Position numbers and translations under genes: made by a program. This document shows positions 10,286 to 20,673 of a stretch of DNA of 64,000 nucleotides, in pieces. The notes beneath the pieces were generated by a model. That model saw only the letters and a list, made by a program, of their open reading frames with translations. It had not been told where the DNA came from and did no database searches. Within the stretch, counting starts at the first letter, position 1, and each line of letters begins with the position of its first letter. Source of the DNA: Mactra quadrangularis (taxonomy: Eukaryota > Mollusca > Bivalvia > Venerida > Mactridae); contig CM046297.1 of assembly GCA_025267735.1 (NCBI GenBank), positions 29,228,011 through 29,292,010 on the forward strand, written 5' to 3'.

Positions 10286-10894
10286 ACAAAGTCACTGTAT
10301 TAGTTTTAAAAAAGAATTACATCGCACATGGTTGTGAAGGCTTTTGGGAAGTCAGATGCCGAATTTTATGTGATTTATTATTAAATATTGTTTTCACACT
10401 ATCATCATTAATACTAATACGAGTTTTATATACACAAATAGTGCATTCAGAACACCTCGACCTTTCATGAATGAATAATCTCGGAAGGATTCGTGGGGGT
10501 CTACCCAGGCGGCTTGGGATTTTACTACATGCCCGAGGCGAAGCACAGGCGAAGAACGTAACGGTTATGCAAAATAGTTCTTGTAGTATACTCACAGATC
10601 TTTGTCAAAACATACTTCTATGTTATATATTGAACCAAATATTGTTCAGCGATAACTTTGGACTGTGTTATTTCAATCTTATTACGGACTAAAAACGAAA
10701 CATCACTCATCGCCTAAACGATCGTGTATTTGTTTACTTCAACACCGGTAGATACAAAATGGCGTCTAAATATGTCCGAGGTTATTTGTAGCGAATGGCC
10801 GAGGAGTTCCAAATGACAAATAGTGGTTCTACAAAATCAGCCATTAAAATTCAAGCTTTTTATTTTTGTCTCCATGCTTTATATAGGCACTGTA
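10286..10894. other. Non-coding stretch
   Basis: Several short open frames overlap on both strands around 10317-10692. None shows a family motif, and their mutual overlap and low-complexity content argue against coding. No other structure was identified. Confidence 0.4.
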
Positions 10895-10906
10895 CTTGGT
10901 AGACAT

Positions 10907-11205
10907 TTATTTATTTTACTAGGTTTAACGCCGTGTCAACACAATTTATGTCATTTTACGGCGTCCAGCGCACCTAACCTAGCTTTCCTGGACCCTTGTC
11001 TATAACCAGTACTCCCCTACCCATCCACAAGGCCGTAAACTTCTCCATATACCTTACTAATGGAGGAAAATTGACATTATTGTCAAATTTTTATAGATGG
11101 ATATAACCTCCCCGGGCGGGGTTCGAACCCGTACCCCCCTCGGGACGCGAGATTCCAAATCCCTACCAGCTACCAACAGTGCTATCGAGCCTGGTTAAAC
11201 TACTT
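10907..11205 (-). mobile_element. tRNA-derived SINE with 12-bp target-site duplication
   Basis: The element is read on the minus strand. Its 5' head near 11190-11100 is tRNA-like, with an A-box-like segment (TAGCACTGTTGGTAG) and a B box GGTTCGAACCC. A body containing ACTGGTTATAGACAAGGgTCC and AGGAAAGCTAGGTTAGGTGC follows, then a 3' tail GTGTTGACACGGCGTTAAACC. CTTGGTAGACAT flanks both ends (10895-10906 and 11206-11217), which fixes the boundaries and shows retroposition. The body-and-tail organisation resembles molluscan V-SINE-type families such as RUDI, but that identity was not tested. The element is transcribed by polymerase III if active and moved by a partner LINE. Confidence 0.88.
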
Positions 11206-11217
11206 CTTGGTAGACAT

Positions 11218-12029
11218 AACTAGGTATACGACAGCTATATAATCAATACGTTTATGGCTCCTCCTTTTGTTTTTAAACAAACTATTTCAATTAATAAATT
11301 GAGGCATGTCGACACATTTCTATTGAAAACAAAATACACAAACAATGCTTTATGTGTTAATGTGGAAATTTACAAGTTTTTCAAATTAAAAGCGAAATTA
11401 ATTTTGCATAAATAAAAGCGATTATTTCTGATGTAATCTTTTCCCCAGAAATAAATCTAATTTTCAGAGTCTGTTGTATGAACGCCTTGCAGAATAACGA
11501 TTAGTAATTCTTTGCTTTATTTTTGTTTTTTTACACCATCAAACCATTTTATTGATAAATCTATGGAAATTAAAGTACATTCATTCAAACAAACAGTCAA
11601 CGACACATTCCTAGTGCAGCATTCAGAACATAATCGGCGATCATCTACGAAGATATACCTCGGAAATAACACGTAGTAGGAATACAACCAGGTTATAAGT
11701 TCCGGCGATTAACTCCCTGGCAAGTAGTTCTATTATTGTTTACAAATGGACGTGTCAAGTCAATATTGTCTAAAATTTGCCTGCTATTCTACTAATTAGC
11801 TACAAAACAACATTCAAAAGTCTTAATTATAGCAATTGTTCATGGATTGTCTATATATACATTGAAACACGACCACCTGTCATTTTCATGTACAACACTT
11901 TTAATAACATTTCACCAGTACACAGTCTCAAATGTCGTATTTCTGTGTAAAAAAAGTAATTGCATTTTATAGTCTAAGTTTCATGCTTACGCACGTTCAC
12001 CGACTTTACAGCTATTACCCCTGGTCATT
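11218..12029. other. AT-rich DNA, nothing identified
   Basis: No gene, RNA or bounded repeat is seen. A GC-richer patch near 11600-11720 has no open frame of note. Confidence 0.4.
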
Positions 12030-12290
12030 GGGCTACTGGTATCTATCTATCAATCTCCCTGGAGAGTCTTTTTACTCCGCTTATTAGTGCAGCCGACAAA
12101 TTGGCGCAACGGATTTATACCACCCTCGCAGGTATCCATTTACACCTGGGTGGAGTGAAGCAATCGTAGGTAAATTTCTTGCTCAAGGAAATTAGCAGTG
12201 CCCCTGGTGGGATTCGAACCCAGGACCTCTCGATCCCTAAGCGCGCGTAGTTCAGACTCTTTTACCACAGAAACCGAATTCCATCAATCT
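12030..12290 (-). mobile_element. tRNA-related SINE, second family, copy 1
   Basis: On the minus strand a B-box-like GGGTTCGAATCCCACC lies near 12200-12220, preceded by a tRNA-like segment (GTAAAAGAGTCTGAAC). Downstream is a body with TTGAGCAAGAAATTTACC and CTCCACCCAGGTGTAAATGG. A shorter diverged copy lies at 12545-12680. Boundaries are approximate and no duplication was found. Confidence 0.5.
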
Positions 12291-12544
12291 AACGTTTTCT
12301 ACGGAATCCAAGTTAGATCTACTTTTCACCTTATGATATCCGATGATTATGTGCGTGGAAGATCACCGAGGTAGTTTCAAATGCCAGTGCAGTAAAGTTA
12401 AGTAAACCATTTTTCTTGAACGCCTTCCGTCGTGTACTATATGTGTTTGCTATATAACACAATTTCTCGCAACTCTCTCCAAAACGTCACCATCTGTGGA
12501 ATTTCCAGCAAATTAAAAATAATAAATAGAATAGAAGTATTGGT

Positions 12545-12680
12545 TTCCTGGCCCCTAGTTCTGAGCTAGTAGGATAATTTTCTTGCTCAAGGAAATAGCG
12601 GTAGGTTTTTGATGGGATTCGACCAAAGCGAAGCCGGCTATCCAATGATTACCAGTCCAACGTCGGCCACGCCATGTTTA
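12545..12680 (-). mobile_element. tRNA-related SINE, second family, truncated copy 2
   Basis: Shares TTGCTCAAGGAAAT and the damaged B box GATGGGATTCGACC (plus-strand reading) with the copy at 12030-12290. It is shortened and lacks the TTTACACCTGG part of the body. Confidence 0.45.
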
Positions 12681-13568
12681 GTTGTTTTTGTTTGTTGAAG
12701 TTATTACAAGGGCGAAGCGTCAATTTCAACTATTTTACACTTTCAGTTGCATCGTCACATCAGTAATATCAGTACTTTGATTTATTAAAATTTGCCCCAA
12801 AAATTTGAACGTTTATTCTAAGGGTATATAATTAAGAGATCTTACATAACATTGCTATGGAAAATAACCGAACAATTCCGAATATCAGTTGATATTTATC
12901 CAGTCGCATTGCATGCTAGAACGTATTGTCTTTAATAATGAAAAACATTGTATTTACATTAATTTACCAAAACTCTAGCCTAGTAATGACTAATGAGTAC
13001 AGAAGAACATAAGAGATATAAATGACCAGTTTACAGAATTATCTTACATTGATTTAGTATCATTTACAGTAAGATTTCTTTCATAAATACAACAGATGAA
13101 ATATGTTATAACCTAGGACAGCCTATTATAAACAATCTTGCGATAATTTAACAATACAATATATAAGGATTTAAGACTAAATCGATCGTAAGACGCTTGA
13201 TAATACGGGCCCTAAATGTTTATTTCAGTTAATTTTCAAATAATTTAGACCATTTGATCCATGAAATAAACTGCCATTACCCAATATATTTATTTATGTA
13301 ACTTCTACATGCACCCTCCCTCATGATTTTCGCATTTTCACTTCTTCGGTTCATATAGAATTAACAATATCTGTAGTTTCAATGAATCTTGAATGGATCC
13401 TTCACGATCTGTCTATAACCAAGGTTTTGTACAGTTGATTGGGAATTAAAACAATAACTTAATTGACGCTAAACAAACATGTCAACTATTAACATGCTTC
13501 TTAAACTACTATTTTAATTGCAACTTGGTGTGGCAAAAATTGAAAAGGCCCATTTTTATTCTGAGAAT
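12681..13568. other. AT-rich DNA, nothing identified
   Basis: Only a short CGATCGTAAGACGCTTGATAATACGG segment near 13185 resembles the palindromic remnants at 7360-7440. Otherwise no structure was recognised. Confidence 0.4.
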
Positions 13569-13569
13569 T

Positions 13570-13613
13570 TAGAATATTCGTATTCGCTTTTCAATACTCG
13601 AATATTCTGTGTC
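13570..13613. repeat. Hairpin at the left edge of the array
   Basis: AGAATATTCG and CGAATATTCT form a perfect 10-bp stem around an 18-24-nt loop. It abuts the point at about 13611 where similarity to the large repeat units begins, so it may mark a breakpoint or an element end. Confidence 0.45.
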
Positions 13614-13900
13614 GATCACCGAGCGTATTTATTGTAAATTAAATAGTTTGCCGTTTTCAAGCAAACTTCACCAGAGGCGATAATAATTTCATTCAGTTGA
13701 CTCCGTCTTTATCCTATTAAGATTTCCTGAGAAAAGGCAAATTACCGCTTTATTTCGGTTATAATAGTTTTTCTCTCTGACTCAATTATTTCAAGATTAT
13801 AACAACGTCTCAGGGCTTGATCTAATTATACGCTTTTATGTGGGAACTGATCAGAAATGTCTATTTATTTGAAATTATACATCAGCAATATACAGTAGTG
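13611..13900 (+). repeat. Array unit 0, first fragment
   Basis: CACCGAGCGTATTTA, GCCGTTtTCAaGCAAACtTCACCA, CTCCGTCTTTATCCTATTA, GAAAAGGCAAAT and TTTTTCTCTCTGACTCAATT follow each other as at 31885-32160, 40235-40490 and 53140-53400. Similarity ends near 13900, where unrelated DNA of about 6 kb intervenes before the next matching block at 20030. Confidence 0.75.
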
Positions 13901-14110
13901 CAGCGACCTTTATATATTTTATATAATTATGTAACTATATTTTCTCATAGTGATATTACTCACATTCTTTGTATATTACTGTCATAGTAGCTTCTTCCAA
14001 AGAGAATAGTAACTCTTATTCTAGTTATGTAATCAGTAGTTATGTAATTAGCCATCTATCATTATGTGTAATTTAAGAAGTGATGTAACAATGTATGTCG
14101 ATTTGTGATT

Positions 14111-14470
14111 CTTTATGCATCAGTCCCATAAAATCGTGGCTTGTTACGGACCCGTACGTGCAGACAGTCGTATGCCGTGAGAAGCCTTGCGTATCAAGGT
14201 GACGGTACGCACATGATACAAAACAACACATCCGTACGGAGCCATAGCTTGAAGATACGCTTGTTTAATCCATACTCAGCTACGATTTTGTTCACGATTT
14301 GACTTTGAAACTGATACGTGTATCCTGGGCTCATCTCACGGACCCTGGTAAAAACGTAACAGTCCGTACGGGTACTCAAGAGTTCGTACGGATCCATGCG
14401 GAGCTTGATCGCACGACGCCCGTACGGTGCCCTCACGGCTATTTTTATGTTTATGGGACTGTGGCTTTAA
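14111..14470 (+). mobile_element. CGTACGG-rich MITE, full copy
   Basis: Left end CTTTATGCATCAGTCCCATA and right end TATGGGACTGTGGCTTTAA are imperfect inverted repeats with the core CAGTCCCATA/TATGGGACTG. The interior repeats CCGTACGG-type motifs (near 14150, 14230, 14365, 14385, 14420). No transposase. The second, inverted copy starts 86 bp downstream. Confidence 0.7.
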
Positions 14471-14555
14471 TTAGGAGCAATTAAGGAGCTTGAAAACCAT
14501 GCAAGAAGATGACAGTTAGTCATTAAAGGTTGTAATTAAAGGTTTCAGCTACTTC

Positions 14556-14744
14556 CTTTAATGCTACAGTCCCATGAACATAAAAATAGCCGTGAGGGCA
14601 CCGTACGGGCGCCGTGCGATCAAGCTCCACAAGGACTCGTACGAACTCTTGCGTACCCGTACGGACTGTTACGTTTTTACCAGGGTCCTTGAGATGAGCG
14701 TAGATACACGTATCAGTTTCAAAGTCAAATCGTGAACAAAATCG
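14556..14744 (-). mobile_element. Same MITE, truncated, inverted copy
   Basis: From CCTTTAATGCTACAGTCCCATG onward this is the reverse complement of the right half of the previous copy (14283-14470), with few differences, and stops at ACAAAATCG. Together the two arms make a near-perfect inverted repeat of about 188 bp separated by 85 bp, able to form a large cruciform or hairpin RNA. Confidence 0.75.
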
Positions 14745-15300
14745 TTTTGTCGTATAGATAGAACTTAATAAAGGCTTGCATGTCTAATAACTTAACATTT
14801 AACACATTTTGACAATATCTAATTTTTTCAACATAAAATTGGTATAATTAAAATGATTGAAAAAGTGTTTCATAAATAGAGTATCTTTGAAGTTAAAAGT
14901 AAAATTTAATTGGTATAACTTGAATTGACGTAACTTACGCATACTCTAGCTTATGAAAAAAAACATGTTTGAAGTTAAAAGGTTAACTATTTCTATAAAT
15001 ATTGACTAAAGATTAAAGAGAGGATGTTTATATAGGTCTTAATATAAAATTTAATGATGTAAACAACTCCTGGAAACAGTTAATATTTATAAAGATAAAA
15101 AACGTATTTTAACCCCAACAGGAAATCGGCTGTTTATTTAGCACATATGAAAATTATCGTTTATTAAAAACCAGCTTTGGACAAAGTAATCTAGTTAGAT
15201 CATGCTGAGTGTAGTATATAATGTACAAGTATTAGCTTTTCTAAAAATGCTTGAAATCGCTGTTTAGCCATGTATTCTCAGCGTATCAAACCGTCCCAAG
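14745..15300. other. AT-rich DNA, nothing identified
   Basis: No gene or bounded repeat seen. Confidence 0.4.
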
Positions 15301-15416
15301 TCTATTTATAGAATACAAGAATTAGCGTGCCCTGGTAAAGATATGTAAAACCATTGATTCTATTTATAGAATTCCAGGAATTAGCACGCCCTGGTAGCGA
15401 TATGTAAAGCCATTGA
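15301..15416 (+). repeat. Tandem duplication, 58-bp unit, two copies
   Basis: TCTATTTATAGAAT begins at 15301 and again at 15359. Both units continue with AATTAGCrcGCCCTGGTAnnG and ATATGTAAAnCCATTGATT, so they are about 90% alike. Confidence 0.85.
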
Positions 15417-17190
15417 TTTAGATTTGCCCCGCAGTAGGAAAGATAGGTTTGTATTTTTTCAACAAATGCGAGTTTTAAAAAGAAAAACACATTTTACAAT
15501 TAGTTATGCATATTTTCTGGTGTTATATTGCAACTTTCTTGAAACTGGTACTAGTTCGTACATTAATATGGTATTTTCTGGTAATACAAACAGATAACCC
15601 GACAAAACATATCTTACATAACTTACATTATCTTACAGTATTTAAATACATCTAAGTGTTCTAGCATTTAATGGTAAACAAAAAGCATACTGACTGATGT
15701 ACATTAATTCATATAAAACAAACTGCTTACATCCTAAAACATGACATGGTCAAGTACCATATTTCAAAATATTACAAAATAGACCCCAGAGTCTTACACG
15801 ATATTAAGTTAATAGACCTAGTCACCCTAAATGTTATAATTGCATGATATAGCAAAATAATAATTCACAATACCTTATATGGAATCACGCGACTTATCCA
15901 CGCTATAAATCTCCAGTGATGAACGTATTTACACGTCCTTATTGAAATTTCCATTTTTTCACCATTTGAACGATGCTATTTTACCAGTGGGAAACAAGTG
16001 ATAATTAACAACTTATAGTCTTTATATAATCTGACATGTATTCGTTTATTTTCGTCCAATCTCACTGCACTAAACCATCAATCATCCAACAGTGTCAGCA
16101 GACTTATTGATAATCAAAGCGCTAATAGCGCTGTCAGGCACGGAGTGTTGATGGAATATATGTCTTATACAACATGTACAGCAAACGGAAGCGATACAAG
16201 GGACCTTTATCTTACATAAGCCAGATTTGATATGTACGAGAACTTCTTATCGTCGGCTTGTTAACGCGTAATGCGGACTAAATAAATTGCAGAAGAAATT
16301 ATCCCTTTGAATGCGCACGCGCAGCCGAATGTAATCGTCCGCGACAAATTTTGATTCGCCACAGTCCACTACTATTCATGGGTAAACTCTATGTAATGAG
16401 ACATACAACTCAGTCATATTGAGCAACGTTCTTGATATGAACAAGCATTCTGTTTTATGGACGGTATCCAAAGGTAACTATCGATGCACTTACCTGTGTC
16501 AAATACTTATCCGTATTATTGGTAAATTTGACTCAAGAAACTTTCTTCAGACTTGCAATATATGTTCCATATAGACCGACAACATAATAGAACATGCCTT
16601 TTTGATTTGCATTGCAAATGAAAATCTTGGAAATCCCATATTCCGGTGTTACATGAATGCTTTCAGACACTCCTCTTTTATTAAACTGATATCAGAAAAT
16701 CCTAAGATCCAATGCATTAGCCTGATAGAGACAGCAACTGTCATACGTGATGATCATTTTGTAAACGGTTGGTTAACTGAATTTCTGTGTAGACTTTATG
16801 AATAGTTGTATGTTATAGAATATATAGTGTCTAATGTTTGAAATTATACAGTAAAATAATTGATAAATGAACATTAATCCAGGATATTAATTGTGGTATA
16901 CCCGAATGTACGGGAATAAACGTGATTCAGTCAATTACCTATTGTTTTCTATTATGTTCTGTTATTCTTAATATTCATTGTTTTATTTTTGCATTTATGA
17001 TGCATTTACTCTGTTTGCTTTCTTTGCCTTATTTGACTCTCCAGTTTGGAGGAAATAAAGAAATATATACTGGCATGCTTTAAACTTTCTGTCGTCCGTT
17101 TCCACTGTCAGTCTTTACTAGTTCACTGAATCAGTTATTTATTCACACTCTAGTTTACTGTCATGCAATTATTTTCTTAAAATTCTGCCA
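15417..17190. other. AT-rich DNA, nothing identified
   Basis: A 67-codon frame at 16602-16805 has no recognisable motif. A slightly GC-richer patch at 16230-16380 holds no long open frame. No repeats were bounded. Confidence 0.4.
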
Positions 17191-17194
17191 CCCC

Positions 17195-17478
17195 CTTAAT
17201 CACTCATAAAACAAAACGATATATGTTCAACAGAATCGCTAACTAAACAGCTCATATAAATCACTCGCTAAATCACTCACAAAAATCGAGATATGTTCAA
17301 CAGAATCCCTAACTAAACAGCTCTTATAAATCACTCGCTAATTTTATTCACTAAATTACTCGCTAAATTATTTACCAAATCATTCCTATAACCACTTAGC
17401 AAAAAGTCACGACGAATAAACAACAAAAGCAATCACTAAATCACTCACCACTATCACTCGCTAAGCCAATCACAAAAT
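17195..17478 (+). repeat. Degenerate CACTCGCTAAAT-type repeat with a 70-bp duplication
   Basis: ATATGTTCAACAGAATCnCT occurs at 17221 and 17291, a 70-bp step, and the surrounding text is built from short AATCACTCGCTAA / TCACTAAAT variants. Similar CACTAA words continue at 17938-17980 beyond the TIR element, so the element probably inserted into this simple repeat. Confidence 0.65.
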
Positions 17479-17480
17479 CA

Positions 17481-17926
17481 GGGGTGCGTTCAACAATGCA
17501 AGCGCTCGAGCGAACGCCTGTTTTGCGAATTGTTAAGCTATTGAACGACTGAAAGCGCTCGTTGTAAAATCCAAGATGGCGTCAAACAGCACATTATTCA
17601 AAATAGTGGGTGGGGAAACAATTATTTCTGCTGATACATGAGATCTATCTCATTTTTATCATATATGAATCATTATGATACAATTTACCTAATGAATTAT
17701 ATTATATATTATGTTATGTGGAACAAGTAACACACAAGTTTGCGCCCCCTTTTCAGGAATTATTCTTTTTGAGATATTTTTTTAATTTTTCCAGCCGCCA
17801 TCTTTGATATCTAAGCAAAACACCTCTCGAGCTTAATCACGAGAACTCGCGAGCACTCGCGCGGGCGCCCCGTTCAGTACGAGAGCGCTTGATGTCGCCC
17901 CGAGCGCTCGCATTGTTGAACGCACC
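17481..17926. mobile_element. GC-rich TIR element (MITE)
   Basis: GGTGCGTTCAACAATGCaAG at 17483 is repeated inverted as CGCATTGTTGAACGCACC ending at 17926, and the arms continue through AGCGCTCG. Inside, CCAAGATGGCG near 17573 is matched by CGCCATCTTTG near 17796. No transposase is present. A 3-bp TCA at 17478-17480 and 17927-17929 could be the target-site duplication, which would fit a PIF/Harbinger-like element, but a 3-bp match is weak. Confidence 0.75.
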
Positions 17927-17930
17927 TCAG

Positions 17931-18436
17931 TTAAAAGTCACTAACCGCAGTATGCACTAAATCATCCATTCATTCTCGCTAGTTCACATAAAAATGTACA
18001 TATCTCTTAAGTTAATCACTTGTTAACTTTACGATCAACTTACTGGAGTAGCCCACGATCAATTTTCAATTAATCATTTAATGAAAACCCGCATCTAGCA
18101 TTCAGCCTGAGCTATTGCATTTAAATGTAAACATTCTTGAAAACAATCAATCTAATCGAGCATGCGCAGAGTTGATTTCCGGAACAAACTTGACTCGTAG
18201 AGTTCAGTGAAGTATAAAATTAACATTAAAACCATTTTACAAGAATTTAATCTCAAACTCAAAGTATTAAAATGATCACATGAAGGTCTTTGAAGCATTA
18301 ATAATGAATTATAACATTAGATAATAAGCAGCATTTACACTAATCTTTTTTGGGTCGTATTTTACGAACGTCAGTTAAGCTAAAACAGCTTCCTCGCCAT
18401 TCAATTTCTTACTTTCTCTTACCATTTCAAATGTAA
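17931..18436. other. Mostly AT-rich DNA
   Basis: The first 50-100 bp carry CACTAA-type words continuing the simple repeat. The rest shows nothing identifiable. Confidence 0.4.
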
Positions 18437-18490
18437 AAAAATTGACACTATTGTTAAATTTTCATGGAAGGGTATCTCCATCGCATGTGA
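18437..18490 (-). mobile_element. Fragment of SINE body
   Basis: AAATTGACACTATTGTTAAATTTTCATGGAAGGGTATctcC matches, in the same orientation, the body segment just downstream of the B box in the SINE at 10907. It directly abuts a longer copy, so two SINEs of the same family lie in tandem here. Confidence 0.5.
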
Positions 18491-18492
18491 GG

Positions 18493-18724
18493 ATTGATTT
18501 TACTTCGTCCAGCGCACCTAACCTAGCTTTCCTGGAGCCTTGTCTATAACCAGTACTCACCTACCCTTCCACAAGGCCGGAAACTTCTCCATATTATCTC
18601 ATCAATGGAGGAAAATTGACATTATTGTGGAAGGGTATAACCTCTCAGGGTTGGATTCGAAACCGTACCCCTTTCGGGACACGAGATTCTAAACCCCGGC
18701 GCACTACCAGCTGCGCTAAATTAT
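18493..18724 (-). mobile_element. tRNA-derived SINE, first family
   Basis: On the minus strand the head reads TAGCGCAGCTGGTAGTGCGCC, a good tRNA A-box region, then a B box degraded to GGTTTCGAATCC, then the body with ATGGAGAAGTTTCCGG, ACTGGTTATAGACAAGGCTCC and AGGAAAGCTAGGTTAGGTGCGC. It ends before the GGCGTTAAACC tail. No clear target-site duplication. Confidence 0.75.
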
Positions 18725-19139
18725 GGGTTAAATAAGCATTTTTAATTTTCTCTTCTTACTGTGTACCAAACAATTATATTATGACTGAGTAAAAATAAAG
18801 AAGAAAACTTCTCAAGAATTCAAATCAAATTGAATGTTCAGTTTTTTCTTCAGTAATTTGTTTAGAATTACTTTTAATTATATTATTTCAACGTAACAAG
18901 TGTTACTTATTTTGTTGTAATAAAAACATGCACACGTGGTTTTGTTATTTTAACATTCAATGTTTATTTAAAGAAATAATTTTCTCAGATCTTAGATAAT
19001 CCTTGAAACGTGTTTCTTATTGAACTCTACACAAACATGAGAGCTGACCTACTGACTTGTATAATCTTTCAATCTACATTGTAAATAACATGGCAGACGA
19101 TTCCATGTAGGAGATGAAATATAAATATGCGAGGGCCAG
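18725..19139. other. AT-rich DNA, nothing identified
   Basis: No gene seen. The last bases before 19140 (GAGGGCCAGTTAATAAATAACC) may belong to the 3' end or TIR of the adjoining mariner remnant. Confidence 0.35.
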
Positions 19140-19440
19140 TTAATAAATAACCAGCCTAACCTTTTTCAAGTCGAGATCTACCTTTTTCTTTTCAATGTAA
19201 TTTCCCTAAAGGGCTATGCATGTGGGCCAACGGTGTTCAAGTGCCAACTGCCCAGAAATAAAGAAATAAGGGTCTATTTCATGGAACCACTCCTCATCTG
19301 CCGCCACAACAGCAGATGGTTGAGTCTTGAACTTCTTTGGCCTTTGAAATCCCGGCCCTACCCACTGACGACTTTGCGCTTTATTTTCTGGTTCATAATA
19401 GTGAACCAAAGACTCAGCCACAACTACATCAGGAGCTTTA
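19140..19440 (-). pseudogene. mariner-type transposase remnant, internally deleted
   Basis: On the minus strand the frame from about 19436 reads YYEPENKAQSRQWVGPG and then RPKKFKTQPSA, which is the well-known segment of mariner (D,D34D) transposases that follows the first catalytic aspartate. At about 19310 it jumps straight to AADEEWF and a C-terminal stretch ending WPTCIAL, then an in-frame TAG at 19206-19208, after which the frame continues GNYIEKKKVDLDLKKVRL to a TAA at 19140-19142, the usual mariner C-terminus. The block that should carry the second and third catalytic aspartates is missing, and the first is replaced (AESLVH where DETWVH is expected). The gene is dead. The N-terminal DNA-binding half was not found upstream. 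Confidence 0.85.
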
Positions 19441-19514
19441 TTCATCGATGGTTCTAGGAGATTCGAGTGACTCATTTTTTCTTTTTTTGTTTTGCTTTTT
19501 GTCTTCTTATTCAT

Positions 19515-20029
19515 TCAAGTTATGTTTTCTTATACATGTAAATCAAGTGAAAACTTTCTACTTATATAGTTTACAGATCAACTCCTAAAATGATATTATC
19601 TCATAATGATTTTTTGTTTGCAACTGTACTTACATGTATGTATACTTTTATTTCTTCTACTTATTTATTTATTTACTCACATTTAAAAACCATGTTGTAT
19701 TACTTTGACCATGGAGAGGATGTGTATAGGCATCATATGCCTATTATCCAATCCAAATTCATTGAATAAAATATGTATTAAATTACACCAGGAGATCATT
19801 TTTTACCTTAAACGCTTCAACAACGCACTTCATACTGATGCTCTCGTAGCAATTTGCTCAATGCTAAGGGATTTTGGGACCCAACAGGTTGTAAGCATGC
19901 GCATCCCTAAACGATCATGCAAGATTGTTGAAATGTTTAAGTCTGGTAATTATGGGTTTAACAGTTAAACATAGTGTTTAAGTAATTATTGTGCAAACGG
20001 CATGCCATACTTAAGCTACAAACATTCAT
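19515..20029. other. AT-rich DNA, nothing identified
   Basis: An 87-codon frame at 19705-19968 on the plus strand has no recognised motif and is left unassigned. No mariner N-terminus was found here. Confidence 0.35.
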
Positions 20030-20427
20030 TTTAACTGATTACTGTACAATAAATTGTTCATTACATCCAAAATCTTCCTTGCTGTTTACTTTAGCATGAA
20101 AACAATCTAAGTACTGGTGTACCATAATACAGAATTGAGAGTGATTTTATAAGTTAAAAGGAACTGTCCAGAGTTAAGATAAAATGTAAGCTTAGGTATA
20201 AACAAAACTAAATAGCCAATTTGTCAATTCATTCTTTTGTTCCTTGATAACATTTTATGAGGTAGATAGAAACTATCTTATTACATAGTTACAAAAGACC
20301 ACATAAAACTAAAAGCTTTCACTAAAAGTTCATTTAGAATTAATGTAAACAAGGGACAAAGATCAATGAAACAAACGTTTTATATATTTGACCATAGTTT
20401 TTGTATCGGAGAGCAATTACAGCTTGT
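20030..20427 (+). repeat. Array unit 0, second fragment
   Basis: Matches 32740-32950, 40755-41110 and 53860-54250 through CTTgCTGTTTACTTTAGC, GTATAAACAAAACTAA, TTGTTCCTTGATAACATTTTATG, TTACATAGTTACAAAAGACC and GAGCAATTACAGcTTGTC. It stops exactly where the (AACAG)n array starts, at the place where the other units read GTCTTAACTGACAAAACAACAGAC. Confidence 0.85.
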
Positions 20428-20573
20428 CAGAACAGAACAGAACAGAACAGAACAGAACAGAACAGAACAGAACAGAACAGAACAGAACAGAACAGAACAG
20501 AACAGAACAGAACAGAACAGAACAGAACAGAACAGAACAGAACAGAACAGAACAGAACAGAACAGAACAGAAC
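20428..20573 (+). repeat. (AACAG)n pentanucleotide microsatellite, about 29 copies
   Basis: A perfectly regular 5-bp repeat. Because the unit contains no stop in any frame on either strand, it produces long spurious NRTEQ-type and LFCSV-type frames in all six frames. The other array units have the short seed ACAAAACAACAGAC at this site, from which the expansion may have grown. Confidence 0.97.
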
Positions 20574-20673
20574 TTATCACGGCTTACATGGTAAAGACAT
20601 GTAAAGAAATTAATAATGAATACATTGTATATAAATGCAACATGACAGTACAATTTTCAATATAGTAAAGAAC

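Noticed and set aside
10317..10692. 92-codon minus and 73-codon plus frames
   Set aside because: They overlap antisense, carry no recognisable motif and have no splice signals or repeats supporting a gene.
14194..14484. Overlapping 60-80-codon frames on both strands
   Set aside because: They lie entirely in the CGTACGG-rich MITE, whose palindromic arms suppress stops.
20366..20665. Long open frames of NRTEQ-type and LFCSV-type repeats on both strands
   Set aside because: They are produced by the stop-free (AACAG)n microsatellite, are open in all six frames and have no conserved flanks.
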